Origin: Seriola aureovittata
Taxonomy: Eukaryota; Chordata; Actinopteri; Carangiformes; Carangidae
DNA length: 64,000 nt
Reading direction: 5' to 3'
Assembly: GCF_021018895.1 (NCBI RefSeq)
Contig: NC_079364.1
Coordinates: 16,672,385 to 16,736,384 of the forward strand
The number at the start of each line of letters is the position of its first letter. Within the stretch, counting starts at the first letter, position 1. The position numbers and the translations under genes are program-made. Below the pieces are notes generated by a model. That model had not been told where the DNA came from. It worked only from the letters and a program-made list of their open reading frames with translations, and made no database searches. This document shows positions 1 through 10,580 of this stretch, one piece after another.

Positions 1-1100
1 CATAATGCATTGGCTTGATATCATATCACCCAGCTTTCTGTCGGCAACAATTTAAAAATATATATATTAAGCAGAGGGCTCAAAAATGATAATAATGCAA
101 GGCAAATGTGAGAGGTTACAACAGCCATCACATGTTGTGTTCTAAGTTACATTTGGGCAAGTGGAGTTTAAGCCATCTCAAACACAGGTACAACATTACC
201 ATTTTAAAAGATAGAATGGACACTGGTTTCCTGATGACTATGTTTTGTAGTCAAAGAAAGTGTAATGACATTCAAAAAGTTCTGTGATCCTACTACTATG
301 CATGTCCTGAGCTGAGCTGCAGAATCAGGGCAGAGACTGATCAAGGTCTTTTTAAATTGATCCATATCAGCTACGTAATCCTGATATTGTATCTCACTGC
401 GCTCTGGGTAAAGCAGCTGCCAAACATGCCCCACAGTGCACTGTTAACACACTGGAATGTTCCCCTAATGCACCGCTTTGCAAGTGAGTGAAGTGTGGAG
501 TGGCATGAACAAATAAATAACAGCCATCAGTTCACATTAAAAAAATTTGACACTGATTAAGTCTGGATTAAAAATGACAGTCTTGCCCTGCTTTCAGTAA
601 CATATCGCACCGTGTCCCTAAACCGCTGCTTCTGGTTGAAAACTTAATTTGAACTTCCACATTCTGTACAAGCTGGGAATGAAGAGAGGCTGTCCAAATC
701 CTGTCCAAGCCTTTGTGCAACAACAGTAACTGACTGCTACTCTTCTGTCTATAGACATTTTAATAATTACCATTAGACACTATATAAAATACTATAGGAA
801 AACATTAAAAGAGCAGCTTTATTTGTTCATGTGAATGTTAAGGGAGTTTTATTTTATCAAAGTAAGCCTGTGAGACTATGAGTGCATTGTGAAACTGGTT
901 TACACAGGAGAATGTGATTACCATGTTGACTATAGTAAGTGCGCATAGTCAAAATTAAATGAATGGGATCAGAGGCAACCAACTAACCAACTAACCAGTT
1001 AATGAGAAATACTTGATAAAGACATCCTTAAACACTACCAATAAACCAGCCAGGGCCATGAAACAGTATGTATGTGTGCTTACATGAATTGTGCCTATGG

Positions 1101-1662
1101 CACTGTTCAGACCTGGCATTAACATCCATCTCAGGTGATACGATCATAGGTGGACAGCTCTAAGTTCAGGGGTAAACACACCCCAGATGCACTGGGGGGC
1201 GCATTTGAGATCCAATCACTTAGACCACATGCGGAGGTGCTTTGGACAACATGTGTCCACATTCTTTTAGCAGCGAAAGCGCAATTGTGCACAATGAAGG
1301 ACCGCCTACTCTACTGACGTCCACTGCCAGTCTAATTAGTCCTGACCTAATATTTTAATGTTTCAAATGGCTAAAACCTTAAATCATTGTGCAACAATTC
1401 ACTCAGCTCCTCCTTGCCCCGATATCTCTCTCTATCCTCTCAAGCACAGTGACAACAGACCCATCTGTCAGATTGGCTAAAAACAAGAACTCATACATGT
1501 TTATTTGCATATAAAGCAGGAGAGTGAGCTCCAATCACAAGTGGTCAATCGAGATGCACGTGAAGACGCATTTAATGCCAGGTGTGTGAACTGACATACA
1601 TAGAGCTGTCCACTTGTGATCAGATCACCTGAGACGCATGTTAATGCCAGGTCTGACCAGGG
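1101..1662. mobile_element. Non-autonomous DNA transposon with long terminal inverted repeats (MITE-like)
   Basis: The left end CACTGTTCAGACCTGGCATT and the reverse complement of the right end (CCCTGGTCAGACCTGGCATT) match closely, and the similarity runs on through a TCTCAGGTGAT block and a GTGGACAGCTCTA block, so each inverted repeat is roughly 70 bp or more. There is no transposase frame inside. The ends look hAT-like and flanking GCCTATGG/GCCTACGT could be a decayed 8-bp target duplication, but the boundary is ambiguous by a base. Confidence 0.75.
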
Positions 1663-2429
1663 CCTACGTTAACATAAACGACACACAAACTCAAACTCAC
1701 ATTCACAAACTGGCCCACTGGCAGTGTAAACAAAGATTTCAATGCTCATTCTGTTGGCCTTTGATTCTCCGCCCTCCCGCTCCACTGCTGCCCATCCCCC
1801 CTTCAGTGAGGCTCATCTCTACATTCTCTAGCGAGCCAGGACATCTTTGGAAGTCAGGAAAACAGGCAGATTAGACAAGCTATGGCATTCCAAGCTTGGT
1901 GGAATCATTTCTGGGAACTATTTTCAGATATTACTGATACATTAATATAAAGTGGATAAAAGAGGGATACGGTTAAGGGAGAGTTACAAAAAGGAGACAG
2001 AAAGAGGTTAACACAGAGGCAGAGGTTTGTGAATTGATATGCATAATCACCTACATAAGGAATTAGGGGAGTATTGAGACAGTAAGTCACATTATTAGAA
2101 TCTGGAAATAAGATTCTCAATGGGGTGAGGAAAATGGAAGTAGATAGTGGGAGGACATATCTTTTGTATTGCTAAATATTTAGCAGTTCCTCTGAGAAAC
2201 AGAACTATATTCATCCACTCATTAATCCTCTGTATGTTTGTGAAAGCCATGGCAGAATACCCTTATCAACTACCCTATTTAACCAATTTCTTTAAACAGG
2301 TTCATACCGGTTACATATGGGTATGATGTGGCTTTAAATAGATTATAAGATTTTGGCTATTTGTTTGGATGTAGAATGGATATTAATTATAACATGTCAC
2401 GTAAGTTTTTTCTGGCTTTTTTTGCCAGT

Positions 2430-2556
2430 AAAGTTGGGGTGAGAGGGGAGGGATGACATGCAGCAAAGGGCCACAGGCTGTACTCAAACCCGGGCTGCAC
2501 AGTAAGGATAAAGACTAAATGGTGCTAGCTCTACCAGGTGAGCTAGTGGGGCACCT
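2430..2556 (+). repeat. Short dispersed repeat, copy A
   Basis: Shares an ordered set of blocks with 40470-40612 and 54190-54312: GGGAKGACATGCAGCAAAGG-like core, a CTGKACTCRAAC-like box, and an end reading close to CACCAGGNNGCCCC. This is the most decayed of the three copies, ending in GTGAGCTAGTGGGGCACC. Confidence 0.6.
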
Positions 2557-3170
2557 CACACTAACTACGGTTTAACTAACTTTAAACTGTTATTATATGA
2601 GTTGCTCAGATCAGATGATTCAATCAGATAATCAGTAAGATTTATGTGTGATGATTCTAGGAAGAGTCGAATAGCCACAGCACTGCGCAGGTCCGTTCAG
2701 TTATTTCCCTACTGTAAAGAACTAGGCATGCAGCTCTACAATGTCTGCGTTCTCTGAGCAATGAAAGCAGAGCTATGGAATCCATATGCAAAGCAGATCC
2801 AGTGGAGCACTACACCACACTCTATGCTGTGCTCTTTCATCTACAGTACTATACATATCCGTCAACACTCACAATCAGCAACCTGCATTTACTCCTTTTC
2901 CTACTTGTGTCATAATGGCTGCAACTGCATGTACAGACCATCACAGCCAATAGCCATATTTGGGTTAAGGCATCTACATAGTTCTTAAATCCACAACAGA
3001 GTATGCTGGTGGCCATTAATATATAGGAATGATTAGAATGGCAGAACATTACAATTTACCATTATTGCCTTACCCTGACAATGAAAGGTCTAAGAGCAGA
3101 AAGTTTGAACATCTCTGCTACTTTAAGAAAAAGGAGAGGAGTAAGACATCACAAACAACTGTCAACTCTT

Positions 3171-3199
3171 TAATATATTATAATATATATATATATATA
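3171..3199. repeat. AT-rich microsatellite
   Basis: An imperfect (TA)n run interrupted once by TTATAA, in the rnf111 intron. Confidence 0.85.
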
Positions 3200-4847
3200 A
3201 AATAAAGACTGCCTTCACAGTGTAAATTAAATCGTAAGGTCCAAATAAGCCTTGAGACCTCTCTTGCAGCATCATCCACTTCTCCATTGTTTATTCCAAA
3301 CACTCATCGTTTGCCTGAATATTGCTACATGCACTGCTACCGTTTGTTGCTTGGTCATGACTGCAATCAAAAGTGAAACAGGCTCACGAGCATGCTAAAC
3401 CCATACCACCAACTCTCACCCCTGCATTTCCTCAAGTCAGTCCTGAGCACTGGTGCTCAGTTATAGAATAAGTGATATGTGAGTATTACTCGCATATAGA
3501 AAGGTCATCCAAGTTCACATATAGCACCTGACCAAAAGCAGACATGAGCTATTTCAACTTACAGTTTTATAAAACCAAAAGGAAATAAGAATATCCCAAT
3601 AAACAACACATGAATAGCACAGACCTGATTACACACAGGTGTAAAATGAAGTGAAATCAAATGATCAAGTGATATTTTCTTATAAAAGGTGAATTTAGCT
3701 CCTCATTTGCTAATGATACGTGTGGTGTACCTCAGGGTTCAACAGTAGGTTCCAATCTTTTTAGTCTGTAGATGCTCTCCATAATTAAGACAACTACTAT
3801 CTTAACTGTTAATACACAAAAATTACACAACAGAATGAACTTCAGAAACCAAATGACCCTGATGGTCTTCAATAAACTTTTGCTGATGTCATCTCCTGAA
3901 TGTTGCAGACATTGTAAGAGATGCTTCTTTTTGGTCCAGATGACTCTCTTATCTACAGGAAAAACAGGGATAGTGGTCCCTGGATGTAAAATCCTATGCC
4001 TCTAACCCTGTGTTTATAAGATTTGCAGTTAAGGCATGCTACAGTGGTTAAGAAAAACTTGTTTAATCTTGCTTTCAATTGATAATTTTTTTATCTCCTG
4101 CAGACCTGGAAAAGATAATCTATGCATATTTTTTCTCGCTTACACTTGTTGCTTTGTTCAGGATTCATTTTGTATCGTGCATAGTCCAATTTGTTTTTTT
4201 AGACAGAAAAAGAAAATTCTAAATAAAGATGGTTATGTTCTTCATTTATTTCTCTTACATATAAGGTTGGCTAGCATGTCCACATACAGTATATTACACA
4301 AAAATGCACTCAAACATGTTTTTCTTGGCTGCTGACATTTACCAAAAAGTGATTTGAGTAATTCTAAGGATTAATGTATTCTCAGACTGTGCTGGTGGCA
4401 TTGTGATAAAACAAAATTGTAAAAAAATATTACCAAAGAAAACAAAAATCAAAACGCTTTTTACAGCAGTATGGGAGCCTAAAACTTTAAGGGCATCAAC
4501 TGCACATGGCTGAGATTTAGCCTATAGGTTAGGCAGGGCAGGGAAGGTAGGGAAACTGAAATGGCTGAAGAAAAAAACATGAGGAAAATACAATGACTAT
4601 GAAGGGCTATGAAAAGAACTGTTTTTTTCTTCATAAAAAGAGGATGAAAAGGGAGAAAAAATAATTAAAGAAATGTCTATACAATGAGCTACAGTCCAAC
4701 TTTGCCGTACGCCAGGAAAAAAATGGATAAATGTTGTAACAATGTTCATATAAGATCCTATGCTATTGTACACAGCACAGATCTATAGGGAAGTCGTACC
4801 ATCAAACATGTAACTTCAAAGCTTACTGAAAGAGCTGAGGTGCCTAC

Positions 4848-4980
4848 CTGAAACCATCTCCAACTGTGACGATCTCCACCTCACTGTCTGTTGAGGTGAC
4901 GTTGATCTCCTCGCTTGCAGGGACAGCAGGGGCTGGAGCTGGAGTTGCCTCAATCACCACCACATCCTCATCTAGAGCAC
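4848..4980 (-). CDS. rnf111: rnf111 second coding exon (tandem SUMO-interaction motifs)
   Basis: Acceptor GTTCAG|GTGCTC and donor TTTCAG|GTAGGC frame 133 nt. After splicing it reads [12 protein letters not shown], a proline/alanine linker, then [19 protein letters not shown]. The hydrophobic cores VVVI and VEIV flanked by acidic residues are the first two SIMs known in the family. The linker ([11 protein letters not shown]) differs in sequence from mammals while both SIM cores are kept. Confidence 0.94.
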
Positions 4981-7900
4981 CTGAACACACCAGGGGAGGT
5001 TAGTATAGTTTTGACACACCATACAATCTGAGAAAGTACAATAAAATATATATACTTAAAATGAAAATTTCAATTTTGGCTTCCCCTCGTTTTATTTTGA
5101 CACTTTGCTCAATCAGAAATATTGCCATTAAAGTTGGGTGATTAGTGATAAATACAAACAAACCACAATGCCTGTTTTGTGGGTTTGAAGTAAAACAAAA
5201 TAACAAACATATTTAAGTTTTTGCATGCAGTCATATGGATCTACTCTTACACAGCATAAAGATGTAACACTTTTCCCCCTTTTATTTTCTGGTCTCTACC
5301 AAACAATGTTGTGTTTAAATATGATATATGATATATAATGTGTTCTTGCATTTTCAAAGGCTTAGTCTAAAACCAGGCAAGTAGTGTATTTCTACAGTTT
5401 CATCATGCTAACAGCAGTATCATCAGGCTAACAGTTCAATGCTGGGCACAGGAGAAATATAGGTCAGCAGTGCTTAACTTTGTACCTAGATTGACTTTCT
5501 TCCTTCACCTCCCGTGAATGTGAATGGTTACCTATGCAACAGCCCTCTACCTGCCCTCTGCCCATGGGAACCCACTCAAGTTTCACAATTTGTCACAATG
5601 AAAGATCAGACAAAAGAAAGTAGAGTGTAGGTTCTTTCTTCAATCACAATAAAGTTATTTTCTATATATATTTTAGATGGGAATTACAATATTTTAATAA
5701 AGCTAGTAATCCATGTTGTAAAAACTTATATGGTGACACAAATGTAGACCCTAGGGGTTGCAACACACAGACTTAAGCATTAAAATGCATATTCATATTA
5801 TCTACCGTTTTCCCTATAGTTTGTGAATTAGAGTTATTTAAACATTGGTTTAAATCTCACAACCCTTTCAAAAAACGATATGATGTCTTATATACAATAT
5901 TCTGTTAATGTTTTGGGTACTTTAGATGATCTGGTTGATCCTTATTTCATTCTGCAGCATCACAACAACCTCAAACATACAGTTAGTCATAAAGAACTAT
6001 CTTCAGCGACAAGAAGAACAAGGAGTCCTGCAACAGATGGTCTGGCCCCCACAGAGCCCTGATCTCAACATCATCAGGTCTGTCCAGGATTACATGAAGA
6101 GACCTTGAGACAGCCTGAATCAACAGAAGAACTGTGGGAAGTTCTCCAGCAACCTACCTGACAAGTACCTCGAAAAACTGTGCACAAGTGTTCCTAGGAG
6201 AGGGTGGTCCCACCAAATATCGATTTGGTTTTTATTTTTTTATTTTTACTTTAAAAAAAAAAAAAAAAAAAAAAAAAACTTTTCATATTATTTATGAAAG
6301 TTTCCTCACTTTTCTTTTAGTGCCTGAAACTTTTACTGTACTGTATATTTCAGCATTAAACTGTGCTTCATGAAGGTCACAGTCAATATTTCATCTCCAG
6401 GAGTCCTGCATGTGTATTAATGCCATTTACATCATAAACAAGTAACCCAGTTCAGCACAGGCACAGCTCAAAACAAGTAAGTCACAGCAAAATAATTTGA
6501 GACAAATGCATCATTCTTCTCAGCCTTCTTAATGGAGCTGTTTCCTTTGCCACAGGCAGAAAATGAAGGCAATGCCTCCCCAAACATAACTGAACACATA
6601 GCTCAATCTATGGGTTTATTTTAGGGTTAAGATCAGATGTAAATCTAGAATTTTAGTCCCCACCAGTGATGAAGATAATGTATAGCATATAGTCACAGAA
6701 AATATATGTTTATTTGTGTTTACAGTCACATGCCTGTTTCTAATTATTGTCACAATTTTGAGTTGCTGACTCATGCATCTGGTATATGAGTCAAAGTTAC
6801 ATTCTTAAGCCCTCCTTGTAAATCTCTCACGCAAAAACCTTTCTGGTAGAGTGCAAATGTTAACTATATCATTGTCAACCTGAATTCTAAATATATATGT
6901 CAACCAATAAGAACTGACACATTTAGATACACTTGTTTATTGCTAACAATATGGTGAGTGTGAGCAAAACCTTACCACATTCAAGCAGAAAATCTAATAT
7001 ACTGTAGTCTGTAAAAGCTAGTTAAGAGGTTTTAAAATAAAGGGCATTTTAAGGTACCTGCTGCATTACTTATATGACTTAGTAACAAATGTTATTTGCG
7101 CAAGTTTAATGCTTCAGTAGTGCAGAGGGTGTTTTTGTGAACATGACTAAGTGACTTGTCATACTAGTAAAGTCCATAAATTCCCTCTGTGATTTCTATT
7201 CATATGTCTCCTGAGAACTGCTGCTTAGCACCCTCTGCAAGTCTAGCTGCCTGGCACTCAGTTGAAGCCTTTATGTGGTTACACAAACAACAACACCTTT
7301 CAAGTTGGTAGAGAACTATAACCAATATGTGCAGTGTTTTGTTAAGTAAACAACACCTAGTACTACTACTACTTTTCCTAATATGACTTTACAACAGAAA
7401 CTGGAACGAATATGTAAAAAACCACAAGTACTTGCTTAAGTTAGCAACTTGAGCAGATGGTAGCAAGAGGACGTGTAATAGGTTTGCGATTGAACAAATT
7501 TATTGAATTTTATTGTATATAATACAGCAAACCAGCTGTGACCTGCATTCAAATATACCATGTATTTACTTTTTAATATCTTCTGTTAAACTTAGGTTAA
7601 AAGTAAGATTCACCCGTTTCCTGGCTATATCCTGCATCTATGTGATGAGGGCAGGTTTCATCACTTGCCTCCTTGCTTTACCCTGCTGTAAACACATGCC
7701 CTGTTTCCCCTGCGAGACCTGCTGTTTCCATGCAAAGGCTGCTGCTCAACAGTGTCTGAGATTTCTCCCACCTGCCTCCTACCATAGAGGCACAACAAAT
7801 AACTTTCCATTCTCCCCTAGGGCCACAGCAGCAGAAATATTGCTGAGGCTAAATGGCTACATGAGGAAAACAATGAGCCACGCTAAAGGTGGGGCTTTTC

Positions 7901-10565
7901 ACAGGATATACTGACTCCTTTTGCGAATGCTAAAACATTTCAGATCAGAAAGTAGACGGTGCCCTTGATGATATGCACACTGGGCTGTGCTACTTCGTTG
8001 AGAATGAGAACAGAAAGTGATGGTTTAGATTTGGGAGCTGCTTAAACCTGTTGTTTCAACAGGTAAAGGAGGACAACACTTTCCATTACAGCCTGCCTGG
8101 TGTGAGGCCCTGAAAAGCCCAGGGGAGTAGCTATTCCTTTATTAGTGGTGCAGAAGCCATTGCAAAAAAATACAGACAAATCCTAAGCATTTTGCAACAT
8201 TTATCATTTTTTTCGAAAGCTCAAAGGATATAATATATATATAATATGGTTTATTGCCCTTTTTTTTTTTTTTACGTAGACACACAGCAGCTGCCATGTA
8301 AAGTGGAGGGTGAGAGCCATTTGTGAGTGTATTTTCACTCCTGCCAAACACTATACAAGTTGGGTCCTCTGTTTATAGCGGTGCAAATCTTTGGCAATCT
8401 TGGATTTGTAGTTGAATAAAAAGAAAGTTGGGCACTTTATTTTGATTCTCTGATTCTTACTGCAGTGTACAGGGTGCCAAACCATACTGGGTTCCCACTG
8501 AGCTGCAAATAATGAGGGTCACTGTCTGACAAACAGAAAAAAAGCTAAAAAAAAGTGTGTTAGGGTATGCAGCTTTTTTGTTTAAGTTATTTTATCTAGG
8601 TTGTGTAAGTTAACTTCCTAAGGAAGCATCTTACTGTCTTCTTCCTGTATGCAAATAATGAAATTAGAGAGTAATTTACTGAAGAACATCACTGGTTAAA
8701 TGTTTTTTGTAAAAACAGAAGTTAGTGTTGTGGTTCTGGAGTAACGTGGGGACGAGTTAAGGAAAAAGAAGCCTATCAAGGAGGAAGGAGACAAAAAAGC
8801 GGAGCGGTCCGTCATGTTGTTAACATGTCTCCAGAAGAGGAGAACAGCATCTCTGTCACAGCTTTAGTACTGAGGAAAGCCATCATCATTCAAAATGCTA
8901 TACAGGTGCAAGAGTTTAAAATTTATCAATGTGACATTTTTAAGTAGTGTTATTAAAAAATTTTTTTGGCATTTGTGAATTGAATTGCAAGGGATAAGAA
9001 TCTCAATTTTTCTGTTTACTCTCCTTTAACTCCCTGATTGAGAGCCAAAATAAAATCACGTAGTTTAGAATCAAAACCTGTAAACAGACTAATGTCTGTG
9101 AGTGAGACAATTTACAATAATGACACTTCTGCTATAACCAGTTAATTTCTTATTGTGCAGTGGAGGAAACTGGAAGTCTCATGTTAGATAAATTGTGACA
9201 ACGCATGCCTATTCAAGTCATTTACGTTTAAAAAAAAATATCAAACTAACACACATTTTTTCTGATAAAAAAAAAAAAAGTCAAGCTCTGTTCTCCAGCA
9301 GCAGCCATTCTGCTTTTCTTGTCAGCGCATTTAAATTCACATTGCATAAATGTACTTCAATTAAAATAAGTGAATTAATGCTTGATAGTGTTTTTTTCTG
9401 CCACATTAGAGATCCCAGTGCCTCTGAGCTTTAGGAGACATCGTCTCCATTATAATGTTTCAACTGTGACGGCTCCTCCCTTTGCCTATTTTTTTTTTTT
9501 AAAACAAAGTGCAAAAAAAATGACAATATCTTTTGTAAGCGTTCCCTGTTGGTTTATAATGCTTTTAACCATATGATATAGCCTACTTGAACATACCTCA
9601 TGTTGTAAAACGACATGTTAGAAACAATATAGAGAACACAATGCAACAACAAAGATACAACTGTACTAGAGTCAGGGTTTGTAATTACCTGTAGCTACAG
9701 TCGCACTGTTGGGCTGGCTGCTGGTACTGCTGACATCTACATACAGCTCATCTTCTGCTTCAGTAGAAGAGGGGGAGGACGAGTCACTACTCAGCTCCTC
9801 GCTGGAACTACTGGTGCTATGGAGTAGAGCATACTTCCTACGTGCAATCACTTCACGTTTCTTCCTCTGCAGTAATAGTCGCTCCTTTTGCTTCTGAGTC
9901 CGCTGACCCCCTCCAGGAGTTGTTTTCACAAAGCGTTTCCTATGCAGAGGCCGTCGGCTGCTCAGACACGGCCGCTTCAGAAGCACTGGCTCAGCCTCAG
10001 ACCGCACCCACTTATGTGAGCGATTCCCCCGAGTTCGACCCAGAACAGGGCGCACGCCATGTCCAGCGGCTCCTCCTGTTGTCAGGGCAGGAGCTTTGTG
10101 TTGGCCCCCTGTTGCTCCAGCTTCCCCATCATCCTCTGAGCTAAGAGTGTCCGAGTCGCCAAATCGCAGGCTAGAGGAAGGGGAGGAAGCACAGTCACTA
10201 AAAGAGGACTCGTGATTATGTTCATCCTCACTGGGGTGCTGTAAAAGTTCTACCCTTGGACGCTGAGGGGTCAGTGAACTCTCACTGATTTGGTCCTCCT
10301 TCAGCGAGCAGTCTGATGGCCCTGCCTGTTGGCCTTTTCTTTTTCTACGTCCAGGAAGGCTCCGTTCTGAGTCTCTGTGTGTACCCGTGTCCCTCAGCGA
10401 CCGATGCCTGGACTCACACAGGGTTTCAAATTCACTGCCTGCCTTTCCAATCACCTCCATGTTGTTAGGGAAGCTCTTGGCTGCCTCCACTGGCTCTGGG
10501 TTAACCAGTGGCTCCTTCAGATGCTCCTGTCTGCTGGGGGCCTCAGATGGCACCTCACTCTTCAT
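4848..10565 (-). CDS. rnf111: RNF111/Arkadia E3 ubiquitin ligase, N-terminal part (two coding exons, gene runs off the left edge)
   Basis: Arkadia is a nuclear RING E3 ligase that amplifies TGF-beta/Nodal signalling by degrading SMAD7, SKI and SnoN, and also acts as a SUMO-targeted ligase. Two exons on the minus strand, 10565-9689 and 4980-4848, splice in phase (292 codons plus one base, then 133 nt) to give 336 residues plus two bases. Recognisable vertebrate Arkadia blocks are the start MKSE, the motif [19 protein letters not shown], a basic stretch [15 protein letters not shown], a serine-rich tract, and two SUMO-interaction motifs, VVVIE (about 299-303) and VEIVTV (about 327-332). The ATG at 10565 follows GCCACC, a strong Kozak context; it matches an internal Met about 17 residues into the human protein as I recall it, so the longer mammalian N-terminus is not seen. 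The RING domain and the remaining exons lie outside the window. Orthology is near certain; the exact 5' end is less so. Confidence 0.96.
5945..6346 (+). mobile_element. Tc1/mariner element, 3' fragment with decayed transposase C-terminus
   Basis: Two overlapping frames carry Tc1 transposase hallmarks: HHNNLKHT (family HxNDPKHT) and [12 protein letters not shown] (family [12 protein letters not shown]), followed by out-of-frame remnants of the C-terminal segment. The end TGCCTGAAACTTTTACTGTA at 6321-6340 resembles a Tc1-type terminal repeat (GCCTAAAACTTTTGCACAGT in related fish elements, from memory). The catalytic N-terminal half and the left inverted repeat are absent, and frames are broken, so it is inactive. 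Confidence 0.85.
6253..6278 (+). repeat. Poly(A) homopolymer inside the Tc1 fragment
   Basis: An uninterrupted A run of about 26 bases in the AT-rich 3' non-coding part of the Tc1 remnant. Confidence 0.9.
9689..10565 (-). CDS. rnf111: rnf111 first coding exon
   Basis: Open from the ATG at 10565-10563 to the donor CAG|GTAATTAC (GT at 9688-9687). The upstream acceptor TTTGTGAG|GATAG puts the exon's 5' edge near 10580, leaving a 15-nt leader ending in GCCACC. It encodes 292 residues: acidic and serine-rich blocks, an NLS-like RRKRKG, and the conserved [17 protein letters not shown] region. Large open frames on the opposite strand here are shadows. Confidence 0.95.
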
Positions 10566-10580
10566 GGTGGCAGGTCTATC

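Larger units (their letters stand above)
1..4847 (-). other. rnf111: rnf111 intron (partial), 3' of the SIM exon
   Basis: No further rnf111 exon was recognised, so this intron is at least 4.8 kb. It contains a 0.56 kb inverted-repeat element (1101-1662), a short dispersed repeat (about 2430-2556) and an AT microsatellite (3171-3199). Short open frames are scattered and resemble nothing I know. Confidence 0.8.
4981..9688 (-). other. rnf111: rnf111 intron between the two coding exons
   Basis: 4.7 kb with no recognised exon. It contains a decayed Tc1 3' end (about 5945-6346) with a long A run and several homopolymers (8261-8273 T, 9268-9280 A). A 133-codon plus-strand frame at 7513-7914 matches no family I know and is not called as a gene. 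Confidence 0.8.

Noticed and set aside
7513..7914. 133-codon plus-strand frame in an rnf111 intron
   Set aside because: No recognisable domain, no splice or Kozak support, composition like the surrounding intron.
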